Assembly (NCBI GenBank): GCA_902702965.1 | Contig: CACRXP010000393.1 | Coordinates: forward strand, 173,040 to 237,039 | Source: Spirometra erinaceieuropaei | Lineage: Eukaryota; Platyhelminthes; Cestoda; Diphyllobothriidea; Diphyllobothriidae | Reading direction: 5' to 3' | DNA length: 64,000 nt | Shown here: piece by piece, positions 44,426 through 54,239 of the stretch | Position numbering within the stretch: position 1 is the stretch's first letter | Layout: each line of letters opens with the position of its first letter | The notes under the pieces: generated by a model | What the model saw: the letters and a program-made list of their open reading frames with translations, nothing else | What the model was told of the DNA's origin: nothing | Database searches by the model: none | Program-made: the position numbers and the translations under genes

Positions 44426-44971
44426 TGTAACACTCCAACAGAACTGACGGACAAAAACTCTTTTGTTTTAATCGCGATCACTCTTTTGTAGGTCGATCGT
44501 GAGGACTGATCACCTGTGAACGATCGTCGACGGCTGTCGTCCCGATAAGTCCCTTCTTGAACACTTTTCACTGATCTGCTTTATTGTACCGTTACGCTTA
44601 CATGGTTTGCTGTACCGTTTTTCCCTTCAGTTTTCCTCGCCGTGTTCCGCGTGTATCCATACACCCTCCGAGCCCCTAAAGTTTTCACTCATGACTGTTT
44701 TTCCGCTGTTTCCTGTGGTTCATCCTTTTTCAACACAGTTACATAATAAGTTTTAGTTATACTCTTCCTCTCGTATACAATAAACTGTTGCAGTTCCCAA
44801 CCGCCGTTTAACATCCCCCACTGACTTGTGTGACTGTATGCGAATGCTTGCGTAATGGACATCTTAGGCTCGAATACTCCCGACTCAGAATCGCTGACCA
44901 AGAAGAGGAAGCCATACTCGGAATCGAGCGATCTACCGGCAGTATCCTCCCCGAGCTCGCGAGATATTGCA
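44426..44971 (+). repeat. 3' LTR of the gypsy element (546 bp)
   Basis: It begins TGTAACACTCCAACAG and ends CGCGAGATATTGCA, followed by the ATAC target duplicate. Confidence 0.95.
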
Positions 44972-44975
44972 ATAC

Positions 44976-45500
44976 TGTAAGGACATCTCAAATGTTTGTG
45001 TTGAAAAATCAATGCCAACTTATTACACTAAAGCAGATGGACTTCAAATTGGCAGATGGAGTTTTCATCCCCCAAGTGTGGTTTCATGTCTTTTGGTCAT
45101 GCCAGCCTTCCTGGTCCCATAATTTTTTACAGCAGCCCACTCTCCGTTTGCTTCGCCATAAAGCACTTAGGTTGCAGTTACACAAATAAACTTGCTTTAT
45201 CACCTCATGCAGATAGAATCTCTGCGAAGGCCGCGCAAATATTTGGATACATTTCACATAATATTTCCCTCTCGGAAATGAATCTAAGGCATTATCCAAT
45301 GTTTTTTGTCCTGTCTTCCAGTACTACTCTTCTTTCTTCGGTGTAATGAACGCCTATGACCGCCATGAGATCGAAAATGTTCAGAGGGTTTTAACCCGGA
45401 GACTGTTCTCTCAAGTCGCACCTGGTACTCGGAGATATCAGCTAGCGAACATTAAGTATTTGTGGGTTCTAAGACTCGAAGCTGGCCTTTGCTTCCTCAA
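44976..45500 (+). pseudogene. LINE A, reverse transcriptase 3' part
   Basis: It resumes immediately after the gypsy element and ATAC with sequence that continues the RT past YADD. Frames give GFMSFGHASLPGPIIFYSSP, HLGCSYTNKLALSPHADRIS and AKAAQIFGYISHN, then DRHEIENVQRVLTRRLFSQV and KYLWVLRLEAGLCFLKA, the thumb and C-terminal region. Two frameshifts are visible. Removing the gypsy insertion restores continuity with 39040-39831. Confidence 0.85.
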
Positions 45501-45529
45501 AGCTCGATCTTGTGACACCTGTCAACACT

Positions 45530-46583
45530 CTTCCTTTGACCATGTTCTTCCATCTAGGGACAATTGTTTTGCACTTTGGAGAGTGTATTTCGATTTCTCT
45601 AATGCTTTTGATTGTGCTGACCATGCCTTCTTCTCTCGAAACTGTCCTCTTTCGAAATAGGTGGCAAACTTTTAAATTTTATATCCTCTTACCTGTGCAC
45701 TCGTACACAACGAGTTAAGGTTCCCAATGCTGTCTCCAACCCCACATGTGTGAGGAGTGGAGTCATTCAGGGTGGTGTACTCGGCCCGCTTTTATTTTGC
45801 CTTTTCGTTAACGATGTACTATATTTATTTCAGAATGATGAGCCCCTCATGTATGCCGATTATCTTAAGGTTGCATATCGATATAAGCCGGCAGATCGTG
45901 ACATCGTGCTTTAACTCCTAGAGAGCGACCAACAGGCCCTCGCCCAGTGATGTCACACTTGGCGCTTTTGTCTTTCTTGGCATAAATGGTCAGTCATGGT
46001 GGTTGCCGACGACCGCCAACCTCAACTAAGTTTTGATTGTGAAGCCATAAATGTGGTTGGGGTTATTAAGTATCTGGGTGTATCACACTCCAATCTCAAT
46101 CTCAATCTCTCGGAGCACTGTGCCTTGATAGTCTCCAAAGCCCGTAGAACGACCCGGCTTATCCTCCGAAACTTCAAAACTAGGGGCATTAGAATGCGCC
46201 TTTTCAACATGTACGTTATGCCTGGCCTGGAATACTGTTTGTTTTTATTTAGCCTCATGCGTGCTACTGAGCGGAAGGAAATAGAATCTGTTCAACACTT
46301 TTTTACCAAGAGAATTTTAACCACGGAACACCGACATTTGTCTTACCAAGAGCGTTGCTGGCTTACCTGCCTTGATCCTTTATGGTTCCGTAGATTAGAA
46401 AAGGAACTATTTTTGCTATTTAAACTTTTATATAATCACACATTTAACCCACTCACCTCTTTAAGACTTCATATCCACCCACGACGTAACAGTCACCGTG
46501 AGGTCTTTTTATTTCTTCCTCTGGCACGTACTGTTAAATATCGTCGGTTTGGGGTCCGAATCCACCGAACGACTGTACCGTAG
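45530..46583 (+). pseudogene. LINE B, reverse transcriptase fragment related to LINE A
   Basis: The sequence starts again at the catalytic A region (YFDFSNAFDCADHAF), then SGVIQGGVLGPLLFCLFVND, a worn LMYADYLK where the second Asp is lost, and a 195-codon open frame (45996-46583). That frame has VVGVIKYLGVSHS, IRMRLFNMYVMPGLEYCLFL, ERKEIESVQHFFTKRIL and CWLTCLDPLWFRRLEKELF, which is a typical LINE C-terminus. It lies directly behind LINE A's end and repeats its domains, so it is a second, older copy rather than a continuation. Confidence 0.82.
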
Positions 46584-46908
46584 CGATGGCGTTTGTGGTC
46601 TCTCAACACTATAACCGGTCCCACCAGGGACAATTTCGTTGGCCAACGGCGACAGCTGTTTCTCAACGCCTCTACTTTGGCTATCACCAACTTCATGAAA
46701 GGAATTGACGTCCGATAGTCTCCGATACCTTGCAACTCCCCCCCCCCATTCTTGACGGCTGAAAGTCTGCCGCCAGCAGTTTTTTTTCTCCTGAACCCTC
46801 CAAACCATAAGAACCACCATTAACTATATTTTTATTCCTTTTCCACAGGAGTTTTTTTCCACTGCTGGGCAGATTTTAACATGATTTTAACATGATTTTA
46901 ACAACTTT
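46584..46908. other. LINE 3' end and spacer with an 11-bp x3 repeat
   Basis: The stretch holds a C-homopolymer (about 46738-46747), a T-rich stretch, and three copies of GATTTTAACAT at 46872-46904 just before the next open frame. Short terminal tandem units like this are common at CR1-like LINE 3' ends. Confidence 0.6.
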
Positions 46909-47633
46909 ATGTCTCGTTGCGGATCAATTTTTTCTGTCCTTGGTGCCCTTCTTGACGGAAATTTGCCAACGCTTACGTCTCAGCAGTGTGAGAAGCTCAT
47001 GACTCTCATTAACCTGGTTGCGACTGAGACTGAAGACAGGCACAAACGAAGTTTCAACTTTATATTAAAAAACGTTCCCAAGAATAGACAGCCAATTGAT
47101 GTTGCCTTTCAATTCCTTTTTTCATGCGGCTTCAACTTTAGGGTCGCGGAAGCCAAAAGGCTTTCATCTAGGAGCAAGAATCCACCCATTCTTGTCAAAC
47201 TCTTTTCATCGATTGAAGTGGATTTTATTTTCTCCCATTTGGAGCGATCAACTCAATATCTCAGGGCAAATAAACTTTTTATTAGTCGAGACCAGACTCC
47301 ACTGCAACGAAAAATTTCTCCCACATTACCAAACGTAAAGCCACCCCCGAGTTCTACCCAAATGTCTTTTTCCTCTAAAGCAGTTTCTCCATCTGGTGTC
47401 GACCAAATACCGCCACTATCTACAGCGGCCCCAGTTCCATCTAGCTCTTCGACTGATCACATTATCACAGAGACGGTTAAAACTAGCCTCTTTAAAACTC
47501 CCCCACGGAGCAAGGATTGTTCAAATGCGGCTCCCAAATTTATAAGGGAGCTTGATCTTAGCAGTAAAGATGAGCTAGTCCTTGAAGCACAACCGGCTCC
47601 CAGCACTCAGAATAGTGATTTGGTTAATAAACT
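46909..47633 (+). pseudogene. LINE ORF1-like protein, interrupted by assembly gap
   Basis: The frame is open from ATG at 46909 into the gap. The N-terminal part includes LVATETEDRHKRSFNFILKN, FQFLFSCGFNFRVAEAKRLS and KNPPILVKLFSSIEVDFIFS. This resembles the RNA-recognition-like domain of LINE ORF1 proteins, which bind the element's RNA. A Pro/Ser-rich segment follows. The frame was open for about 240 codons before the gap, so it may be less decayed than its neighbours. The identity is by pattern only. Continuation of the frame across the gap is an artefact. Confidence 0.6.
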
Positions 47634-48052
47634 NNNNNNNNNNNNNNNNNNNNNNNNNNNNNNNNNNNNNNNNNNNNNNNNNNNNNNNNNNNNNNNNNNN
47701 NNNNNNNNNNNNNNNNNNNNNNNNNNNNNNNNNNNNNNNNNNNNNNNNNNNNNNNNNNNNNNNNNNNNNNNNNNNNNNNNNNNNNNNNNNNNNNNNNNNN
47801 NNNNNNNNNNNNNNNNNNNNNNNNNNNNNNNNNNNNNNNNNNNNNNNNNNNNNNNNNNNNNNNNNNNNNNNNNNNNNNNNNNNNNNNNNNNNNNNNNNNN
47901 NNNNNNNNNNNNNNNNNNNNNNNNNNNNNNNNNNNNNNNNNNNNNNNNNNNNNNNNNNNNNNNNNNNNNNNNNNNNNNNNNNNNNNNNNNNNNNNNNNNN
48001 NNNNNNNNNNNNNNNNNNNNNNNNNNNNNNNNNNNNNNNNNNNNNNNNNNNN
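47634..48052. other. Assembly gap (419 N)
   Basis: This is a run of N between a plus-strand ORF1-like frame and minus-strand LINE sequence. Open frames crossing it are not real. Confidence 0.99.
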
Positions 48053-48054
48053 GT

Positions 48055-48395
48055 ACTGTGGCCGATCGCGTCTGGGCTCCTCTCGTCTGGCCTCTTTGAC
48101 GCGAATAGTCTCATCCGACGTATCAATCCTGCCCTGACGATGTTAGTTCTGAATCCCTCATACGATACCACATGCAGGCCAGTCCTGTCCGACCCGCTTA
48201 CTTATCCCTCAAGGCTGGCATTTATTTCTGCCCTGACGATGTCCGATTATTATCAGTTATATACCGCCACATGCAGGCCAGTCCTTCCCGCATTTTTCTG
48301 TTATTATTAGCGAGTGTTTTTTCTCCTATAAAATTAATGCAATCATTTTTAAATCTTTAGGTGGGGCTTTTTTCACCGCTGGCTCATCATTTTTC
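48055..48395 (-). repeat. LINE C C-terminal / 3' tail segment
   Basis: This segment recurs at 49240-49450 and in worn form at 52060-52290, where it follows RT sequence. Blocks include CCACATGCAGGCCAGTCCT and CCCTGACGATGTCCG. It contains its own internal duplication of about 101 bp (CTGCCCTGACGATGT at 48128 and 48229). Confidence 0.7.
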
Positions 48396-49130
48396 TTAAG
48401 GGATTACTAATTCAGAAACTATGAATTGCATTTTGTGCAGATTCTGCCTACCTCGTCTGAAATTCATATGCAAATTTATGTTTACTTGCTTTGATGGGAC
48501 TAAATCTAATACACTATCGTTTCTTGTCGAGGGGTGGACTAGTTGTGACAAGTTGGAAAAGTGAATGGCGTCACGAAGCTTCTGGAATTTACGAGAGGAC
48601 GTATTTATGTGCCACTCAATTTCTGGCAAATTAAAGTCGCCTACGATGATCTTCACACCGAAAGAAGTATCTGCAATTTTTTCAGAGTTCACAGAGTTAG
48701 CTTTCATTTCCGAAGTAACAAGGAGAATTATATATGCCTCTGACCAAGGCTTTTCTATTTTGCGGGAGGATATGCGAAGCTAAACATAAATTTACGGGGA
48801 AGGCGGAAATGTTCAGGGCATAAGGCGACCGTGCAAGTGAGGCTCTGTTGTAAAGAAGACAACTATCGCCGCGTCTTTCGACACGATCCTGGCGGTATAA
48901 ACTGAAACTATCTATATTGAGTGCCGAATCTGAAATTAGAGAGTGAGCCCAAGATTCTGTAATGTACAAAACATCTGGGTCAAAATCAACAGCCATACTT
49001 CCTAATTGTGACATCTTTTGCACAACTGATCTTGCGTTGGGAGAGACAACACTGAGCTTATTGCTAATATGTATGCTCCGTACATTGATGCTTATCCGAA
49101 AGGGAAAGCTGGTGGTGGAAAATTAAGCTG
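48396..49130 (-). pseudogene. LINE C endonuclease domain
   Basis: Two overlapping frames on the minus strand give an AP-like endonuclease: DPDVLYITESWAHSLISDSA near the N-terminus, YRQDRVERRGDSCLLYNRAS, then after a frameshift at about 48700 IIVGDFNLPEIEWH and NDSVLDLVPSK. ITESW, GDFN and LD.V are the expected catalytic-site motifs. The RT that should follow at lower coordinates is not seen; the sequence passes straight into the tail segment. Confidence 0.85.
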
Positions 49131-49239
49131 CTGGGATGAATCAATTGATTGAAGACAAAGTTTCGACCTCAAGCGGTATGTCGACGCTCATGGCAGAACA
49201 CATTGTATTTGCCGTCTTCTAGTAGTTTGGTCGTATCTC

Positions 49240-49540
49240 CCTTGCCCCTACTCGGCTGGGCTTATCCCTCATAGCTGATATTTATTTCTGTCCTGACGAT
49301 GTCCGTTTATAATCCGTTACACACTGTCACATGCAGGCCGGTCCCGTCCACGTTTCTATCCCTATATGAGCGACAGTTTTCTTCTCCTTTAAAGTTAATC
49401 CAATCATTTCGTTTCTTTAGCGGAGTATTTATTTGATAACTATGCATTGCATATTGTACAGATCCTGTCCATCCCTTCTAAAATTCATGTGAAAATCTAT
49501 TTTTAATTGCTACGACAGGGCCCAAAGTGTCTTTAATAGA
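49240..49540 (-). repeat. Second copy of LINE C junction and tail
   Basis: It is a direct repeat of about 48190-48510, including CTTATCCCTCATAGCTGATATTTATTTCTG and AACTATGCATTGCATATTGT, with scattered differences and a short deletion. Confidence 0.75.
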
Positions 49541-51899
49541 ATTATTTATTATTCTTACTAACTATGGGAAATTACAGTTCGATCTACAGCTATCTATGAC
49601 AGGCACATACAACAGGAATTCAAATCTCGTTCTGGAAAACTCCAAAGGCGTCGAAATATCTGGGCACAAAAACTAAGTGGAACCTCTTTCTCAGTTCGCC
49701 AAATAAAACTATATATATATTCTCTTCTTTTTATGGAAACATGATTGCCTTTACTGCTGAAAGTATTAATCCATTAAAGTTGGTCTATAAAACCGCTGCG
49801 TTAAGGGGAAATAAATTTCTAGACCGAAATCGGTCTCTAGAAGATATAACTAGGCAACTAGTTTCAAAACTGACCGAGCCATCATTTGCTTTTCTCAAAA
49901 TTCGTATCATACGGGAGTTCTTTGGATGAGGCGAAAACGTCAGATATCATGTCCAATCTAAAAAGCACTAGTCGTGTACGTATAGCCAACTAAAACCCCA
50001 TCATTGGTATCCCAGTCTGCTGTAAAATCACGCTGAAAACAAATGAAAATTAATCTCTTGTTTATTTGGAACGTTCGACCTTCTGTTCTGTACCTAAAAA
50101 ATTCATAAGGGAAGATCGTATGCAAAGAACTTGTTTTATGCGGTGCAGGTCTGAACATGACCTCACGATAATAGACACAATGTACATATCACTTGAGTTA
50201 AATTTAGAAAGGCCTTTAATAATCTTCTCAACCAGCGACTCACTGACTAGTCAATAGTAGTGGACATCAGGGCTGAGCTTCGAAGCTCACCCCTGACACC
50301 CACTTATGATCATAAGTGGACCGTGTCTTTTCCCTTCGATCCTCCCCCCAAGTTTTATTTACAGGACAACGGCTCTCAAGGCGTACAGCCATGTTCAGCA
50401 GCGCTCCATAAGTTTCAATGTTGCGACCGACTTCTTTTCTTTCGTTTTATATGGGACTGTGCAAGAACTGTGCTACGTACGTGTCGTGGTTGTGGATAAT
50501 ACCAGTTTCCCGAGAGTCATCTACCGTGTTGCTGATGAGGTCAACCTCCAAGAACATTTTTATCGGTAGGGATAAGGGTCCTGCCAATCGCTCCTGTTGT
50601 TTAATGCAGACACGCTTATCGCACAGCGTCACGATAGTTGAAACCAAGGCCTGGATACACCCATCTAATATTGAAAAATGTGTCACTTCAGAGGACAGAC
50701 ACAGAGAAGATTTTCGATCTTCGGATATCGAACAGGCGGACGCACCATATTCTGTGTTGCAAGGGAGTTGATTCTCTCACTGTCGTGATTCCAGTTTAGT
50801 TCAGGGTATTTGAGGAAACAGGCCTACGCATTTGAACTTCTTATTTGTCACATACAGACCGAAAGAATTGTCAATAATGTGAAGGGGTTACACTGTCAAA
50901 TAGAAGCAGACATACTTTCTCAAAAGCACATTTGTTTTAGGCGCAACGCAGTCACGTAGTTGGTTGTTGCTGCTGCACGTGTCTGTCTATGCGACGTTCA
51001 AATGTCTCCAGAGACTAAAAAATTACGGTTACATTGCGCCGGTTAGTCCGTAGTGATGTTACACGATCTGTAAAAAATAACTTCTTACTTCCAATCCTCC
51101 TTGGGCAGACGCCGTATGAGGGGATGATCCTGGAGGTTGGTTGTAGTGACGAGTTGGAAGAAGTCACCACGCAGGAGTTCGCAGTGTAAACCATGCATGG
51201 TATTAGAAGACTTTTAAGCATGGTACACTCAGATATTTCCTATTGAGATAGGTGCCCGTTAACTAACCTAAAATTTTTATGGGTTCAAAGATTTGAAGCA
51301 GGCTTCCATCTCATCGTTCGCATTAGTAATAATTCAAATCTTTCTTGGATTTGAACCCTTACCCCCAATAGTCATCCATGTAATCTTCATAATTTTCCCC
51401 GCAATATACCCCCTCCCGTCCCATCCACCTCTAGGCACTCTCTTTTCTCGCTTCCAGGTATACTTTCCTTTGGAATAACCCTCCAATAGATATAAGATCA
51501 TCAGATAATCCACATACTGTTGAGAGAAGGCTGCGCCTTTATCTGAATACTGACTGGAAGAAACTTTAATTTCGCTAACCCTCCCCGACAACTTTCTCTA
51601 AGATATCGAGAAAGGGCTATCAGGAATGTAGTGCGTGGACACCAAATTACCGAATCCGTCCACATTTCCTTCTCTGTGTGTGGTTTCACCTTCTAGGATC
51701 TCTCATCAGAAATTTCGATTTTTTCGATTCTCAGATCCATGCATGCTGTCCTTCACAGAACGCGATATCCTTCCTGTCAAATCCTCTCAAGGAAAAGCGG
51801 GGCTAGGTTGAATTGCACGCTCTAAGCCGCCTCCATTTTACTATTCGCCGACTCTCATTCGGAATCCGATTTGGCCCCTGCGATTTTGAAATCTCCCCC
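49541..51899. other. No gene recognised
   Basis: Several open frames of 60-117 codons occur around 50.1-50.8 kb and 51.3-51.7 kb, but none has a recognisable motif and plus and minus frames overlap. The region may be worn mobile-element sequence. Confidence 0.45.
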
Positions 51900-54117
51900 C
51901 AAATTGATGATTTTCACGGTTCTTGATGTCAACTCCTCATTAGACCCCCTCCCCCAGTGGTCTGTTGACGATCACGGCGACATCCTCTGCTTTCGAGATT
52001 TTCTAGTAGTCTGGCCGGTCAGCGTTTCAATGGTTACCTAGCCCTTAATGTCCCCTCCTCGTTTGGACTCTAGGTGGACTGTGATCGATCGCATCCAGGT
52101 TCCTCTTGTTTCGCCACTTCGAGGCGGATAGTCTCATTCGGTTGAGGAATTCTGCTTTCAGTTTTGAATCCTTTATATAATGCCATATGCAAGCCAGTCC
52201 CTTCGACACGCATATGTACCCTTTCCATGAACGACAGTTCTCTTTTATCCCTAAAAGCTAACCAATTCGCATTCATTTTGTCTTTTTCAAAAAACATGGA
52301 TGGCAGGATCCATCTATAGGGCCACTCTTCCAATGAGCGGAGATTTTCTCGGTGACTCTTAAGATTTTCATATCATTTGCAAACATCCCACAATCACAAG
52401 CCTGTCCTCCTATGCGACTACTGGGGAACAAGAGAAAGAGGATCGGATCCAACACTAAACCTTGTGGAACTATACTCTAAGAATATCCGCCTTGACTACT
52501 CTTGCCCTTTACAGACAACTTGCGAACGATCGACGAAAAAAAATTTAACCCATTTGAGAAGATTGCCTTTGATGCTTACTGCCCTCAAATTGTATAGGAG
52601 ACACGAGTGCGGAACACAATCGAAGGCTTTTTTGATTTAGTGTAGGCTGTCGGCTTGCCGTGTTTTTTTTTTGCTAAGAGTTCTTGCCCAACTCGGTCTA
52701 GTGTAAAGCAAGTTCGTTACATGCAATCTTGTCATATAAAAGCCGAATTGTGCATTTGGTAAGGGGTTGCGGGCTTCCAAATAAATCATCAATGCCTTCC
52801 TGATGGTTTTATTCATGACTTTGATGCAATCTGATGTCAGGCTGACGGGTCTGCAGTTCGTTGCAAGTGCACGACTACCACTTTCGTGAATCGGTTTAAT
52901 GTGGGATGTTTTCCAATACGTCGGAATAACTCCAGCATCGAACGATTTTTGGAGTAAGACGGATACTGACTTAGTCAGCTGTCAGGCGTACAAAGAGCAG
53001 TTTTACTGGAACCGCGTCCAGATCAGGCGATAAAATTTTATTCGAGTCTTCTAGTTCCCTAAAAAGCGTTTCTGCTGAAAACGCAATATTCCCATACTTG
53101 ACTATCCAGTGCCCTCGTGACTGTGTGAAATTAAATCCGCTTCTTCCGTGAAAGCACATTGGAAGAACTGTGAAAAGTGTTTAGCTCTGTTCATATAGCC
53201 GGATATCTCGAAACCGTCACCATTCTCCTAATCAGAATCGAGTAGTTGCTAAGGAATTAAGGATTTTTTACGGCACGGTGGATAAAATCACTCCCGCAAT
53301 CCTGTTGTCTTTTGAAAATTTATTATTTAGGCCTGTTCCCTTGGACATCGTATTCTTCAAAGGGTGCATCCCGTTGCTTCCACAAAACCCCTTCCACAGC
53401 CTTCCTTTCTCATTGATATCTTGTAAATATCGTGATATTCACTGAGTCCGGTTCGTTTTCCTGTGTCTTGATAATTCGACGCCCCTTAATGAGACCTAAC
53501 AGACATCCATTGAGTAACTTCCAGTCCTCGGTAACGTTTCCAGAGAAGATAACATCCCAGTCTCTTCGTAGCACCTCTGCCCTCATTTAACAAAAGTCTA
53601 CATGAAATATATATGACCTTATTTCGTTCATTGCGTATAGTGCGGAATATAGACAGTACGCCATATAAATGCGGCATGCTCACCTCCACCGAGTGGAGTT
53701 AGGCAGTGTAATTTGTCTATGCTAACGGGATCTTTTGTGAAGACGGAACACGAAGAACTGGCATAATGCCCTCCCATGCGCTCTCGTTGGAACTGGGACA
53801 CGCTGTCTGAAAAGAGCCCCAAGTATTGTCTTCAGGAGATCGTGATCGAACGTACACTTCCAACACTTCACTTGCATACCATTCACTCGAATGCTGGGTA
53901 TATTGAAGTCCCTTATGATAGCAACATCAGATCGACTAGTGTTCTCTTTTATGTTCTCCGACACGCAAGTACATGTGTCAGAATTATTTCTTTATGTTCG
54001 GTTACAGGTCATGATTTCAAGGGACTAAGACCCCACCGCTTTTATCGCCAATCGAATATCCTCCGTATCATTAGTAATCTTCGCGGTCTTCTCAAATGCG
54101 GTCAAGTTGTTCGTTAA
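51900..54117 (-). pseudogene. LINE D: endonuclease to C-terminus, heavily decayed
   Basis: The minus-strand frames from 54117 give an endonuclease remnant with DVAIIRDFNIPSIRVN (GDFN with Gly to Arg). Around 53.16-52.97 kb is AFSAETLFRELEDSNKILSP with PDLDAVPVKLL, the RT entry region. At 52.45 kb is VLDPILFLLF and MFANDMKI, the catalytic box with the first Asp changed to Asn. The C-terminal NWLAFRDKREL segment lies at 52.3-52.07 kb. Numerous stops and shifts are present. The tail matches the segments at 48.06-48.40 and 49.24-49.54 kb. Confidence 0.8.
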
Positions 54118-54239
54118 ATAGAGGACAACTCCACCCTGACTATTATTTCTCTCTCCGAAATGACTGGCAACCCAATGGCGTTATTCCCCAATCACTGTCT
54201 CTCTGTATTAGCCACGATTCTGCTATTGTTATAACAGTC

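Larger units (their letters stand above)
39832..44971 (+). mobile_element. Ty3/gypsy LTR retrotransposon, full length but inactivated
   Basis: This is a 5140-bp element with two 546-bp LTRs (TGTAAC...TTACA/TTGCA), a putative primer-binding site right after the 5' LTR (TGGTGGCAGCCGG from 40379), a purine tract GAAAGGGGGG (44413-44422) before the 3' LTR, and a 4-bp target duplication ATAC (39828-39831 and 44972-44975). Gene order is gag, protease, reverse transcriptase, RNase H, integrase, which is the Ty3/gypsy order. Coding capacity is broken by several stops and shifts. It sits inside LINE A, which resumes in register on the far side. LTRs differ at about a dozen sites by eye. The motif set resembles gypsy elements known from flukes and tapeworms (CsRn1-type); that family label is inference. 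Confidence 0.95.

Noticed and set aside
44426..44491. Extension of the integrase frame past the polypurine tract
   Set aside because: This is 3' LTR sequence; the identical peptide also appears at the 5' LTR after the LINE frame.
47575..48310. Long frames of 198-242 codons on both strands
   Set aside because: Most of their length is the run of N.
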